Source: Roseitranquillus sp963776845 (GTDB lineage: Bacteria; Pseudomonadota; Alphaproteobacteria; Rhodobacterales; Rhodobacteraceae). From it: a stretch of 64,000 nucleotides of DNA. The notes below the pieces were generated by a model. The model had not been told where the DNA came from. It was given only the letters and a program-made list of their open reading frames with translations, and made no database searches. Every line of letters begins with the position of its first letter. The stretch's first letter is position 1. Made by a program: the position numbers and the translations under genes. Of this stretch, positions 33,545 through 42,829 are shown one piece after another. The stretch covers positions 1,302,001-1,366,000 of the forward strand of contig CAVZOJ010000002.1 of NCBI GenBank assembly GCA_963776845.1, given 5' to 3'.

Positions 33545-34465
33545 ATGAGACTGACGACGACAAGCATCGCGGCGATGATGGCGGCCGGAGCGGCGTTTGC
33601 CGACTGCGAGACGATCGTGTTCTCGGACGTGGGCTGGACCGACATCACCGCGACGACGGCGGCGACGACCGTGGTGCTGGATGCGATGGGGTACGAGACG
33701 GACATCAAGGTGCTGAGTGTGCCGGTGACGTACCAGTCGCTGGCGAACGGCGACATCGACGTGTTCCTCGGCAACTGGATGCCGACGATGGAGGGCGACA
33801 TCGCGCCCTACCGCGAGGCCGGTACCGTCGACACCGTGCGCGCCAACCTCGAGGGGGCGAAGTACACGCTGGCGACCAACGAAGCGGGCGCCGAGCTGGG
33901 GATCGAGAGCTTCGGCGACATCGCCAGCCAGGCCGAGGCGCTGGAGAACGAGATCTACGGGATCGAGCCCGGCAACGACGGCAACCGCCTGATCCTCGAC
34001 ATGATCGGCGAGGATGCGTTCGGCCTGGGCGACTTCGAGCTGGTCGAGAGCTCGGAGCAGGGGATGCTGGCGCAGGTGCAGCGGGCCACGCGCCGCGACG
34101 AGCCGGTGGTGTTCCTTGGCTGGGAACCGCACCCGATGAACGCCAACTTCGACCTGACCTACCTGCAGGGCGGAGACGACTGGTTCGGCCCGGACCTGGG
34201 CGGCGCGACGGTCTACACCAACACCCGCGCCGGCTTCGTTGGAGAGTGCCCGAACGTGGGGAAGTTCCTGCAGAACCTCTCGTTCTCGCTGGAGATGGAG
34301 AACGAGATCATGGGCATGATCCTCGACGACGGCATGGACCCGCAGGAGGCCGCGACCGCGTGGCTGACCGAGAACCCTGGCGTGCTGGACGCGTGGCTGG
34401 ACGGCGTGACGACCGAGGGCGGGGAAGAGGCGTTGCCGGCGGTGCAGGAGGCGTTGGGCGTGTAG
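33545..34465 (+). CDS. choX: Choline/glycine betaine ABC transporter substrate-binding protein
   Basis: A 306-residue periplasmic protein that delivers choline or betaine to ChoWV. After the signal peptide (TTTSIAAMMAAGAAFA) come CETIVFSDVGWTDITATTAATTVVLDAMGY, NGDIDVFLGNWMPTMEGD, where the aromatic residues line the choline cage, and FLGWEPHPMNANFDLTYLQGGDDWFGP. These match ChoX. It is separated from choWV by a glutathione transferase gene on the other strand, which is unusual because these genes normally form one operon. Confidence 0.9.
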   Translation: MRLTTTSIAAMMAAGAAFADCETIVFSDVGWTDITATTAATTVVLDAMGYETDIKVLSVPVTYQSLANGDIDVFLGNWMPTMEGDIAPYREAGTVDTVRANLEGAKYTLATNEAGAELGIESFGDIASQAEALENEIYGIEPGNDGNRLILDMIGEDAFGLGDFELVESSEQGMLAQVQRATRRDEPVVFLGWEPHPMNANFDLTYLQGGDDWFGPDLGGATVYTNTRAGFVGECPNVGKFLQNLSFSLEMENEIMGMILDDGMDPQEAATAWLTENPGVLDAWLDGVTTEGGEEALPAVQEALGV

Positions 34466-34652
34466 CGGACCGCTGGGGAGGCGCGACTTCCACCGCCGCG
34501 CCGGCAGGAGTTCCGACAGCATTCGCCGCCGCCGCGCTCGCCCGCACCAGAGGTGCGTCAGGGCGCTCGCCTTGGAGCCTATTGAGAGAACCTGCGGCGA
34601 TCGTCCGGTTCGAGGGCGGGCGAGTGCGGCATGAGGCGGCGTCGGAGGCCGC

Positions 34653-35279
34653 TCATGCCTGTTGCGGCATGAGGGCGTCGTCTTTTTCTCGGGCGCGCTT
34701 TGCGGCTGGGCGGGACATCAGGCGCGCGGCGTAGGGGGCGAAGGCCGGGCGCGACTCCATCGTGCCGAACTGGACGCCCCAGGCAATCTGCGAGCCGAGA
34801 TAGACGTCGACGGCCGAGAACTGGTCCCCGAGGATCCACTCGCGGTCGGCAAGAAGACCCTGGAGCGTGTCGAGCACCCGCGCAAGGCTGCCGTAGCCGA
34901 CGCGACCCTGCAGTTGCGGCGTGTCGACCTTGACGTCGAGCGAAGCGTTCGTCACCGCCGCCTCCACCGGGCCGGCGCCGAAGAACAGCCAGCGGTAATA
35001 AGGGCCGCGGGCGTGGCTGCCGGGGTCGGGCGCGAGGCCGGCGTCGGGGAACACGTCGGCGAGGTAGGCGCAGATCGCGGCGCATTCGGTGACGACGGTC
35101 TCGCCATGGCGGATGGTCGGGACCTTGGCCATCGGGTTCAGCGCGCGGTACTCGGGCGCGTTCATCTCGGCGCCGTAGGCCAGCACGACCGTCTCGTAGT
35201 CGGCGCCGACCTCCTCCAGCATCCAGCGGGCGATCCGCCCGCGCGACATCGGGTTCGTCCACAACGTCAGGTCCGCCAT
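34653..35279 (-). CDS. Glutathione S-transferase family protein
   Basis: A 208-residue two-domain GST. The thioredoxin-like N-terminal domain has LTLWTNPMSRGRIARWMLEEVG with Ser/Arg near the glutathione site, AKVPTIRHGETVVTECAAICAYLAD (the VP and ES-type glutathione contacts, here TE), and the helical C-terminal domain includes WILGDQFSAVDVYLGSQIAWG (the N-capping box). GGAGAGGTGGAG precedes the ATG at 35279. It lies in reverse orientation inside the choline transporter locus; no functional connection is apparent. Confidence 0.87.
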   Translation of the reverse strand: MADLTLWTNPMSRGRIARWMLEEVGADYETVVLAYGAEMNAPEYRALNPMAKVPTIRHGETVVTECAAICAYLADVFPDAGLAPDPGSHARGPYYRWLFFGAGPVEAAVTNASLDVKVDTPQLQGRVGYGSLARVLDTLQGLLADREWILGDQFSAVDVYLGSQIAWGVQFGTMESRPAFAPYAARLMSRPAAKRAREKDDALMPQQA

Positions 35280-35410
35280 CTCCACCTCTCCCGGAATGCC
35301 CGTTGAGCGTGCCATGGCGAGGATGACGCGGCAATGACGCCACCCTGAGGGCGCCGGCCGCGCGCCATCGGCCGCCGATCGCTTGCGATCTGGCGCCGGG
35401 TGCGGAAAGG

Positions 35411-36280
35411 ATGGTGCAAGCCCGCGTCATCGCTCAGAGGGGTACTTCCGGCTTGCCAGGCATTCCGAAGATTCCGATCGGCGACGGGGCCGCCGCTGCG
35501 TTCGACTGGTTGCAGGTCAACGGTGCGTGGTTCTTCGACGCGCTGTCGGACGCCATGGACGCGCTGATCGAGGGGATCCTCTGGGCGTTCCAGACCCCGC
35601 CGCCGCTGATCTGGATCGCGGTCTTCTGCGCGCTGACCTGGGCGCTGCAGCGCCGGGTCTCGACGGTGGTGCTGGTCGGCCTCGCGTTCCTCTTCGTGCT
35701 GAACCAGGACTACTGGGAGGAGACGACGGAGAGCCTGACGCTGGTGCTGTCGTCGTGCCTGGTCTGCATGGCGGTGGGCGTGCCGATCGGGATCGGCGCG
35801 GCGCACCGGCCGAGGCTCTATGCCTGGATGCGCCCGGTGCTGGACTTGATGCAGACGCTGCCGACCTTCGTCTACCTGATCCCGGCGATCGTGTTCTTCG
35901 GCATCGGCATGGTGCCGGGGCTGCTCGCCACGGTGATCTTCGTGCTGCCGGCGCCGATCCGGCTGACGCACCTTGGGGTGGCGTCGACGCCGCGGACGCT
36001 GTTGGAGGCGGCGGAAGCGTTCGGCGCGACACCGCGGCAGACGCTGTGGAAGGTCGAGCTGCCATATGCGTTCCCGCAGATCATGGCGGGCCTGAACCAG
36101 ACGATCATGCTGTCGCTCAGCATGGTGGTGATCGCGGCGCTGGTCGGCGCCGACGGGCTGGGCGTGCCGGTGGTGCGGGCGCTGAACCAGGTGAACACGT
36201 CGCTGGGGTTCGAGGCCGGGCTGGTGATCGTCGTCGTCGCCGTGGCGCTCGACCGGATGCTGCGGGTGGAGCGGCGATGA
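35411..36280 (+). CDS. choW: Choline/glycine betaine ABC transporter permease
   Basis: A 289-residue inner-membrane permease of the ProW/OpuAB type. About six helices are predicted; the cytoplasmic EAA loop is EAAEAFGATPRQTLWKVELPYAFPQIMAGL, and SLSMVVIAALVGADGLG follows. The family start GDGAAAAFDWLQVNGAWFFDALSD matches choline permeases. Its stop overlaps the ATG of choV (ATGA). No transcript from choX is likely to cross the reverse-oriented GST without a second promoter, so choWV may have its own promoter upstream of 35411. Confidence 0.9.
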   Translation: MVQARVIAQRGTSGLPGIPKIPIGDGAAAAFDWLQVNGAWFFDALSDAMDALIEGILWAFQTPPPLIWIAVFCALTWALQRRVSTVVLVGLAFLFVLNQDYWEETTESLTLVLSSCLVCMAVGVPIGIGAAHRPRLYAWMRPVLDLMQTLPTFVYLIPAIVFFGIGMVPGLLATVIFVLPAPIRLTHLGVASTPRTLLEAAEAFGATPRQTLWKVELPYAFPQIMAGLNQTIMLSLSMVVIAALVGADGLGVPVVRALNQVNTSLGFEAGLVIVVVAVALDRMLRVERR

Positions 36281-37338
36281 ACGTCGTCGAGTTCGAGAAC
36301 GTCTCGATCGTCTTCGGTCACAAGCCGGAGCGGGCGCTGGCTCTGGCCGACGAGGGCCGCAGCCGCGAGGAGATCGCGGCGGAGACCGAGCAGATTCTCG
36401 GCGTCCACGATTGCACGATCGGGGTTCCGGAGGGCGAGATCCTGGTCCTGATGGGGCTGTCGGGGTCCGGCAAGTCGACGCTCTTGCGGGCGGTCAACGG
36501 GCTCAACCGGCCGTGCCGGGGCCAGGTCGTCGTCCGGGCCGGCGACTGGGAGGCCGACGTCACCCATGCCTCGGCCGACGAGCTGCTGCACCTGCGGCGG
36601 GAATGCGTGGCGATGGTGTTCCAGCAGTTCGGCCTGCTGCCGTGGCGGAGCGTGGCGGAGAACGTGGGTCTTGGGCTGGAGCTGGCCGGCATCCGCAAGC
36701 GCGAGCGGGCCGAGCGGGTGGCGCGGCAGCTCGACCTGGTGGGCCTGTCCGACCGCGCGGACGCCAAGGTGGGCGAGCTGTCGGGCGGGATGCAGCAGCG
36801 GGTCGGCCTGGCGCGCGCCTTCGCGACCGACGCGCCGATCCTGCTGATGGACGAGCCGTTCTCGGCCCTCGACCCGCTGATCAGGACACGTCTTCAGGAC
36901 GAGCTGATCGAGCTGCAGCAGCGGCTGAAGCGGACGATCGTGTTCGTCAGCCACGACCTTGACGAGGCGTTCAAGCTGGGCGACCGGATCGCGATAATGG
37001 AGGGCGGGCGGATCGTGCAGCACGGGACGCCGCGCGACATCTTCACCGACCCGGCGAACGCCTATGTCGCGGACTTCGTCGCGAACATGAACCCGCTGGG
37101 CGTGCTGACGGCGCGCGACGCGATGGAGCCGGGCGGCGGCGCGACGGTGGGCGAGGTCTCTCCCGACACGCCGCTGGCGGAGATGATGGAGCGCATCGAG
37201 GACGGGCCGCTCTCGGTCGTCGAGGACGGCCGGCAGCTGGGCCAGGTCACGGCAAGGGGTCTTCTTTCGCGGCTGGCCGGCCAGCTCGGCCCGACACCGC
37301 TGGACGACGGCCAAGCACCGCCTCGCGCCAGGCGATGA
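36277..37338 (+). CDS. choV: Choline/glycine betaine ABC transporter ATP-binding protein
   Basis: A 353-residue ATPase of the quaternary amine type. The N-terminal extension LADEGRSREEIAAETEQILGVHD is typical of this class; Walker A LSGSGKSTLLR, the Q-loop FQQFGLLPWRSV, signature ELSGGMQQRVGLARA, Walker B ILLMDEPFSALDP and the H-loop VFVSHDLDEA are all intact. A CBS-like tail (about 270-330, PDTPLAEMMERIEDGPLSVVED) may sense ionic strength. The ATGA overlap with choW shows coupling. The last 92 bases overlap the opposite-strand EamA transporter gene. Confidence 0.92.
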   Translation: MNVVEFENVSIVFGHKPERALALADEGRSREEIAAETEQILGVHDCTIGVPEGEILVLMGLSGSGKSTLLRAVNGLNRPCRGQVVVRAGDWEADVTHASADELLHLRRECVAMVFQQFGLLPWRSVAENVGLGLELAGIRKRERAERVARQLDLVGLSDRADAKVGELSGGMQQRVGLARAFATDAPILLMDEPFSALDPLIRTRLQDELIELQQRLKRTIVFVSHDLDEAFKLGDRIAIMEGGRIVQHGTPRDIFTDPANAYVADFVANMNPLGVLTARDAMEPGGGATVGEVSPDTPLAEMMERIEDGPLSVVEDGRQLGQVTARGLLSRLAGQLGPTPLDDGQAPPRARR

Positions 37339-38164
37339 ACGAGACGGCGGCGACGATGATCGTGCCGCCGGCGATGACCCAAGGGTCGGGGGCCTCGCCG
37401 AATAGCGCCCAGCCGAGCAGCGTCGCCCAGATCAGCTGAAGGAAGGTCACGGGCTGCGTCACGCTGACCGGGGCCGCCTTGAAGGCGAGCGTCATCGTGA
37501 AGTGCCCGGCGGTCGCGAAGAACGCGACGAGGAAGAGCCAGGCGAGCTCGACCGCCGTCGGCGTGACCCAGACCGCCGCGGCGAACGGCGCGAGGCCGAT
37601 GGTCACGAAGATCGACAGCATGGCCACCACCATCGTCGGACTCGAGAGGTCCGCCGTGCGCTTGGCGATGAGGTAGGAGCCGGAGAACAGGATGGCGGTG
37701 CCGAGGATCGCCATGTGCCCCGGCGAGATCTCGCGGAAGCCCGGCCGCAGGACGAGCAGCACGCCGACCAGCGCGGCGGCGATCGCCCCGATCCGGCGCA
37801 GGGCCAGGCGTTCCCCCAGGAACAGGACGGCGCCGATCGAGACGTAGACCGGCGACAGGTAGTTGAGCGCCGTGACCTCGGCGATGGTGATCTGCGTCAT
37901 CGCGTAGAACCACAGCACGACGCCGAGCGTGTGGAAGACGCCGCGAAAGGCGAAGAGGCGCAGCAGGCTGGCGGGAACCGGCGTGCGCCGAATCTGCCCG
38001 ACGAACGGGATCAGGAACACGAGGCCGAGGAGGTAGCGCAGGAACGCCGCCTCGGCCGGCGGCACGTCGCTGCCCACGTGCTTGACCACGGCGGTGACGC
38101 CGACGAAGCAGGCGCCCGTCAGCAGCATCCAGAGAAAACCGGCGAGCGGTCTTGCGTCGTCCAT
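37247..38164 (-). CDS. EamA/DMT family transporter
   Basis: A 305-residue protein with ten predicted helices arranged as two EamA repeats: FLWMLLTGACFVGVTAVVKHVGSDVPPAEAAFLRYLLGLVFLIP with FAFRGVFHTLGVVLWFYAMTQI, and GHMAILGTAILFSGSYLIAKRTADL with IWATLLGWALFGEAPDPWVIAGGTII. The family exports or imports metabolites and amino acids; the substrate is unknown. The ATG at 38164 begins MDDARPLAGF. The end of the gene lies antisense to the last 92 bases of choV, so transcription of the two must be kept apart. Confidence 0.88.
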   Translation of the reverse strand: MDDARPLAGFLWMLLTGACFVGVTAVVKHVGSDVPPAEAAFLRYLLGLVFLIPFVGQIRRTPVPASLLRLFAFRGVFHTLGVVLWFYAMTQITIAEVTALNYLSPVYVSIGAVLFLGERLALRRIGAIAAALVGVLLVLRPGFREISPGHMAILGTAILFSGSYLIAKRTADLSSPTMVVAMLSIFVTIGLAPFAAAVWVTPTAVELAWLFLVAFFATAGHFTMTLAFKAAPVSVTQPVTFLQLIWATLLGWALFGEAPDPWVIAGGTIIVAAVSFIAWREAVLGRRPAVSGRAGRPAAKEDPLP

Positions 38165-38397
38165 TTCGCGGGACGTGGCACGGGACGGCGGCGGCGGCAA
38201 GCGGGTGGATCGCGGAACCGCAGTTTCGCTCGGACCGCGCCCGCCGGCGGCGGACCGGAGCGATTCGCTGGGCGGCCAAGGCGAGTCGGCGGTGCAGTGC
38301 GACGATGCCGGGAGCGACGCTCGCCAGCGCCGTTGCTCGGCCGTACCGGACCTCGCCGTTGCTTTTTGACAGATGGTCGAAGGGGTCGAAGGGCATA

Positions 38398-38435
38398 AAA
38401 AAACCGCCCAGGAGACATTGGACCTCCCGGGCGGA
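38398..38435 (-). terminator. Rho-independent terminator
   Basis: Read on the minus strand this is an 11-base-pair stem (CCGCCCGGGAG pairing with CTCCTGGGCGG, one G-U pair), a 9-base loop and a run of seven T residues. It lies about 108 bases downstream of the SciP-like gene stop at 38543 and would end its leftward transcript before the start region of the EamA gene. The stem and tail are among the clearest in the window. Confidence 0.85.
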
Positions 38436-38542
38436 CTTACTGGTTCACCGAACCACTCACTACCAATGCAAGAATGTCACCGCACTATTCCATTCTCAAT
38501 TGACTTCGATGCGCATGGTTAATGTCGGGATAATGGCTGCCG

Positions 38543-38800
38543 TTACTGGCAAAGTGCGATGCCCTTTGCGTTCTGCAGAGGGAATTTGCAACACCATGCG
38601 TCAAGCTCGGCATCGCTCAACTCGTATGCGCGGCGTGCGGAGGTGCGGGAGATCAGCCCTGCCTGAACCGCCTGCGCCACGACCTTCTTGCGCTCGGCCG
38701 TCCACCGCAAGGTGTTGGTCTGTGGCAGGTCCGCACGCGATATCGGGCTTCCGTCCGGCAACGCCACGACACGCGGCCCGTCGACTTTCTTCAAGAACAT
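38543..38800 (-). CDS. DUF1153 (SciP-like) small DNA-binding regulator, shortened
   Basis: An 85-residue protein matching DUF1153, the family of SciP, which binds DNA and holds back CtrA-dependent transcription in G1 of the alphaproteobacterial cell cycle. Conserved segments are FLKKVDGPRVVALPDGSPISRADLP, the helix RWTAERKKVVAQAVQAGLISR and the turn/recognition part RRAYELSDAELDAWCCK. Typical members continue with VERHGEAALKVTxLQ; here the tail is short and different (FPLQNAKGIALCQ). GAAGGGG precedes the ATG. Most relatives keep a separate full-length SciP, so this may be a second, divergent copy. Confidence 0.78.
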   Translation of the reverse strand: MFLKKVDGPRVVALPDGSPISRADLPQTNTLRWTAERKKVVAQAVQAGLISRTSARRAYELSDAELDAWCCKFPLQNAKGIALCQ

Positions 38801-39226
38801 CGTTTACCCCTTCACTCATTATCCGCCGGAGCGCGCGGGGTCTTGACGCCCCTGCGAGAGCGATCTGCATTCGCCCGCGCGATCCAGTTTTTGCGAAACG
38901 GAGTTGCAGGCTGCGACGTACGTGCATTTTGCATCACACAACCTGCAAAACCGAATCTGACTCCGAATACTCGTTACTAGCAATTCGATAGGCGGCAAAC
39001 CGCCGATGCTGCAACATGTCCAAAAGTACAGGTTGCGCTGAAACGAGTTCCGCAAAGCCGTGTTGGCCGGGCGACCGGCGCGGCGGTGCTTCGCCTTCGC
39101 CCGCGTGCTGGAGGAGGAGGCCTCGAATTATGGCGGTCGGGAGGCTGCGGCGCCGCGTCCAATGTCGCCCCCCTGGCCGGCGCGTCTCGCTTGTGGCGGG
39201 GCGCGCCGCCGGCACGAGCCAGCCGG
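38801..39226. other. Intergenic region upstream of the SciP-like gene
   Basis: About 425 bases between the SciP-like start and the stop of the TRAP permease gene. No gene recognised. Two GANTC sites, the CcrM methylation sequence of alphaproteobacteria, occur at 38953 (GAATC) and 38959 (GACTC), only six bases apart and 150 bases upstream of the SciP-like start. The AT content here is higher than in the flanking genes, as expected for a promoter. Confidence 0.45.
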
Positions 39227-41218
39227 CTAGGCCACCGGCTTGTCGGCGAGGTTGCTCTGTCGGAGGGCGAACGCGTTGGCGCCGATCACCAGGCAAATGA
39301 CACCGGCGCCCACCGCCTCGATCGGCAGCGACGGCCAGAACACCGCGACGACGGCGGCCAGCAACAGCGCTCTCTGCCAATACGGCATCGGGGCGAAGAG
39401 ATACCCCTCGAGCGCCGCGGCGAAGGCCGTCAGCGCCAGGATCGCGATCAGACCGTTCCAGAGGACCAGGGGCAGCGGGCCGCCGATGATGATCGGCTCG
39501 TTGAAGACCATGAAGAGCGGGATGAGGTAGAGGCCCTTGGCGTATTTCCACGCCTGCACCGACGTCTCCATCGGCTTCGAGCCGGCGATCGCGGCACCCG
39601 CGAAGCCCGCCAGCGCCACCGGCGGCGTGACGTTTGAATCCTGGCTCCACCAGAAGACGACGAGGTGCGCGATGAGGATCGGGATGCCGAACTCCTCGGT
39701 CAGGGCGGGGCCGACGAGGATGATCAGCACGATGTAGGCGGCGGTCACCGGCAGGCCCATGCCAAGGATCAGGCTGGCGATGACCACGAGCAGCAGGGCC
39801 AGGAGCAGGTTGCCGCCGGAGAAGGCGAGCATCATCGCCGAGAATTTCAGCCCCAGGCCGGTCAGGCCCACGACGCCGACGATGATCCCCGCCACGGCGC
39901 AGGCGACCGACACCGCGACCGCGTTGCGGGCACCGAGCTCGAGGGCCTCGAGCGTCTTCGCCACGCCTGCCCGCGTCAGCGCGACCGCCCCCGCCACGGT
40001 CGGTCCGCCCATGACGAAGCGGAGGACGGATCGCAGCACCGCCGAGGCGACCACGGCGACGATGGCGTAGAAACCGACGCGCATCGGCGAGTAGCCGGCG
40101 ACGAGAAGCCAGACCAGCGCAACCAGCGGCAGGAGGAAGTGCCAGCCTTCGAGCAGCACCTCCCGCGCCCGCGGCAGCTCGGACGCCGCCATGCCGGTGA
40201 GGCCCTGCTTCACCGCCGCGATGTGCACCAGCAGGTAGACGGCACCGAAGTAGAGAAGCGCGGGGAAGATCGAGACGAGGACGATGTCGATGTAGGGGGT
40301 CCGCGTGAACTCGCTCATCAGGAAGGCGCCGGCGCCCATGAGCGGCGGCATGATCTGGCCGCCGGTCGAGGCCGCGGCCTCGATGCCTCCGGCCTGCGCC
40401 GGGCGATAGCCGAGCCGCTTCATCAGCGGGATCGTGAAGGCGCCGGTGGTGACGACGTTGGCGATGGCGCTGCCGCTGATCGAGCCCATGCCGGCCGACG
40501 CGATGACCGCCGCCTTGGCCGGGCCGCCGCGCTGCCGGCCGGTGGTCGCGTAGGCGAGGTCGATGAAGAACTTGCCGGCGCCGGTGACCTCCAGGAACGC
40601 GCCGAACAGGACGAAGACGAAGATGAAGGTCGCGGCGACGCCAAGCGGAATGCCGAAGATGCCCTCGGCCCCGAGCGTGAGCTGGCTCGCCAGACGATCG
40701 AGCGAGTAGCCGCGGTGGTTCAGGATGCCCGGCAGCCAGTCGGACAGGAACGGCAGCTCGCCCCGGTTGCCGGCGAAGGCGTAGACGATGAAGACGGCAC
40801 CGATGATGGTCATCACGAGGCCGATGGCGCGCCGCGACGCCTCGAGGACGAGCAGCGTGGTGATGATGCCCACGACGACGTCCTGGGTGCGTGGAAAGAT
40901 GGCGTTGGCGATCGCGTCGATGTTGGCGGGCACCCAGTAGCCCACCAGCACGCCACCGAGGATGAGCGGCCCGTCGATGGCCCAGCCGATCAGGCCGCGG
41001 GGCCGCGACCCGGTAACCGGATAGATCAGGAAGCAGAGGACCAGGATGAAGCCGAGGTGGATCGGCCGCTGGAAGAACAGCCCGAGCGGCTGGATCCCGG
41101 CGGCGTAGAGCTGGAACAGCGACAGCGTGATCCCGACGATCGCGATGGCGCGCCCGATGAGCGCGGACTGTGCCGCCGGGCCTTCGTCGGTGGCCGCTGC
41201 CTGGCTCCTGTCGCTCAT
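39227..41218 (-). CDS. TRAP transporter fused (4TM-12TM) permease, TAXI type
   Basis: A 663-residue membrane protein with the small DctQ-like and large DctM-like subunits fused in one chain, as in TAXI-type TRAP systems; about 17 helices. Recognisable blocks are VTGAGKFFIDLAYATTGRQRGGPAKAAVIASAGMGSISGSAIANVVTTGAFTIP (shown in parts: GMGSISGSAIANVVTTG), AAASTGGQIMPPLMGAGAF, and LPVTAAYIVLIILVGPALTE with WWSQDSNVTPPVALAGFAGA. It imports a carboxylate using the sodium gradient. The ATG is 6 bases after the DUF1850 stop, in an operon with DUF1850 and the binding protein. Confidence 0.9.
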   Translation of the reverse strand: MSDRSQAAATDEGPAAQSALIGRAIAIVGITLSLFQLYAAGIQPLGLFFQRPIHLGFILVLCFLIYPVTGSRPRGLIGWAIDGPLILGGVLVGYWVPANIDAIANAIFPRTQDVVVGIITTLLVLEASRRAIGLVMTIIGAVFIVYAFAGNRGELPFLSDWLPGILNHRGYSLDRLASQLTLGAEGIFGIPLGVAATFIFVFVLFGAFLEVTGAGKFFIDLAYATTGRQRGGPAKAAVIASAGMGSISGSAIANVVTTGAFTIPLMKRLGYRPAQAGGIEAAASTGGQIMPPLMGAGAFLMSEFTRTPYIDIVLVSIFPALLYFGAVYLLVHIAAVKQGLTGMAASELPRAREVLLEGWHFLLPLVALVWLLVAGYSPMRVGFYAIVAVVASAVLRSVLRFVMGGPTVAGAVALTRAGVAKTLEALELGARNAVAVSVACAVAGIIVGVVGLTGLGLKFSAMMLAFSGGNLLLALLLVVIASLILGMGLPVTAAYIVLIILVGPALTEEFGIPILIAHLVVFWWSQDSNVTPPVALAGFAGAAIAGSKPMETSVQAWKYAKGLYLIPLFMVFNEPIIIGGPLPLVLWNGLIAILALTAFAAALEGYLFAPMPYWQRALLLAAVVAVFWPSLPIEAVGAGVICLVIGANAFALRQSNLADKPVA

Positions 41219-41224
41219 CCCGGC

Positions 41225-41683
41225 CTACTCCAGCGCGATCCGCACGCGTTCGTGCGCGGCGCGCGCCGACAGCGAAACCTCGGCATCCCCGGTGCGCAGA
41301 CGGTGATCCACAGCCATGCTGCCGGGCCTGAGGACGTAGGCGTCGCCTGAGACCGGTTCGTCGATGTCGAGGATCCAGTAGCCGCCCGCGCCGTCTGAGA
41401 CCTGCCGCCCGCGCCCCGGGACATGGCCGAGGCCGGCGGCGAAGTCCGGCTGATGCGAGCGCACGAGGACCATGCGGCCGTCGCGGTTCTCGTAGCAATC
41501 CTCGACCTCGAAGCCCTGCACCGAGTGCCGCCACAGGACGCACCAGCCGGAGCCCTCGGCGACGTGCAGCCGGGCGATCTCAACCCCGTTCTCCAGCCGC
41601 GCGGTGAGATCGGCCGCCGCAACGCCGGCTGCGGCCAGGAGCAGGAGGGCCAGCGACCCTCCCGCCCGGGAGACGCAGGTCAC
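41225..41683 (-). CDS. DUF1850 domain protein of the TRAP operon
   Basis: A 152-residue exported or anchored protein: hydrophobic start GGSLALLLLAAAGVAAA, then the DUF1850 domain with GWCVLWRHSVQGFEVEDCYE, MVLVRSHQPDFAAGLGHVPGRGR and SMAVDHRLRTGD. DUF1850 genes sit regularly between the binding protein and the permease in TAXI-TRAP operons and probably assist the transporter. The start is GTG at 41683, forming a GTGA overlap with the stop of the binding-protein gene, so it is translationally coupled. Confidence 0.85.
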   Translation of the reverse strand: MTCVSRAGGSLALLLLAAAGVAAADLTARLENGVEIARLHVAEGSGWCVLWRHSVQGFEVEDCYENRDGRMVLVRSHQPDFAAGLGHVPGRGRQVSDGAGGYWILDIDEPVSGDAYVLRPGSMAVDHRLRTGDAEVSLSARAAHERVRIALE

Positions 41684-42640
41684 TCCCGCAGATCGTCGGG
41701 GATGTCGGCGCCTGCCTCCTCGTAGTAGCGGATCGCGCCGGGATGCAGCGGAACCGGCGTCGCCGACATGGTGAACTCGATCGTCGTCTCGTTCGCCGCC
41801 GGATGCACCGCCTGCAGCTCCGAGATGTTCTCGAACATCGCCTTGGTGATCTGGTAGACCGTCTCCTCGTCCATCTCCGACGAGACGACGAGCACGTTCG
41901 GCACGCCGATCGTCGCGACGTCGTCACCCACGCCCTCGTAGGTGCCGCCCGGAAGCGACAGGGGCGTGAAGGTCGGGTCGGCCTCCGCCGCGGCCGTGAC
42001 CTGCTCGTCGGTCAGCGAGACCATTCGGATGTCGTTCGTGGTGGCGAGGTTCAGGATCGACGAGGTCGGCGCACCGACGCTCCAGAAGCCGGCATCGATA
42101 TCCCCGTTGGCCAGCGCGTCGGCGGTCTCGTTGAAGTTCAGCCGTTCGGCGGTGAAGTCGTCGAACGAGATGCCGTTGGCATCGAGCAGCGTCTGCGCGT
42201 TCACCTCGGTGCCGGACCCAGGCGCACCGACCGACACCCGCTTGCCGGCGAGATCGTCGATCGAACTCGATGCCCGAATCCGCTGTGGTCACGATCTGGA
42301 TCATGTTCGCGTAGAGCGAACCGACGGCACGGACCATCGGGAGTTGCTGGCCGTCGAAGCGGCCGGTGCCCGCGTAGGCCTGCTGCACGGTGTCGGCGAG
42401 CGCGATGGCGAGGTCGGCGTCACCGGTCGCGATCAGTCCCATGTTCTCGACCGACGCCCCGGTCACCTCGGCGGTGGCGTTCAAGCCCTCGACGTGCCGG
42501 TTGATGACTTCGGCGAGGCCGCCCCCCATCGGGTAGTAGACGCCGCCGGTCCCGCCCGTGGCGATCGACAACTGCGTCTGGGCGACGGCCGGCCCTGCGG
42601 CAAGCGCCGCGGCGACGGCGACGACACGTGTGATGATCAT
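41680..42640 (-). CDS. TAXI family TRAP transporter substrate-binding protein, one frameshift
   Basis: Periplasmic receptor, about 319 residues after correction. The first frame gives the signal peptide (IITRVVAVAAALAAGPAVAQ) and LSIATGGTGGVYYPMGGGLAEVINRHV, with EVTGASVENMGLIATGDADLAI; it breaks near 42260 after TADSGI. The second frame continues with RVSVGAPGSGTEVNAQTLLDANG, GDIDAGFWSVGAPTSSI and ends LHPGAIRYYEEAGADIPDDLRE. The region of the break is well conserved on both sides. GGGAGGA precedes the ATG at 42640. First gene of the TRAP operon. Confidence 0.88.
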
Positions 42641-42829
42641 GGAATCCTCCCTCATATGCTTCGTGGCGACCCTACCTGCAGGCTTTGGGTGTTGAAACCA
42701 CCAAGGCAGTCGCCTGACGCGAGGGTTGGATTGTGCCTATAAAGCTGCGTGAGGGCTGCGTGCGAGCGCGGTGCGGCGGAGAAAGCCTGCCGCATGCCGC
42801 TGTAAGTCGGCGCCTCAATTTGCGCCGCT

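Noticed and set aside
34466..34652. Possible terminator between choX and the GST gene
   Set aside because: Only GC-rich imperfect dyads, without a stem followed by a T run.
38519..38533. Possible CtrA box TTAA-N7-ATAA beside the SciP-like gene
   Set aside because: It has only one good half-site and lies at the 3' end of the gene rather than in its promoter.
39665..41350. Long plus-strand frame opposite the TRAP permease
   Set aside because: Antisense shadow: highly charged, no motif, and would overlap a well-supported operon.
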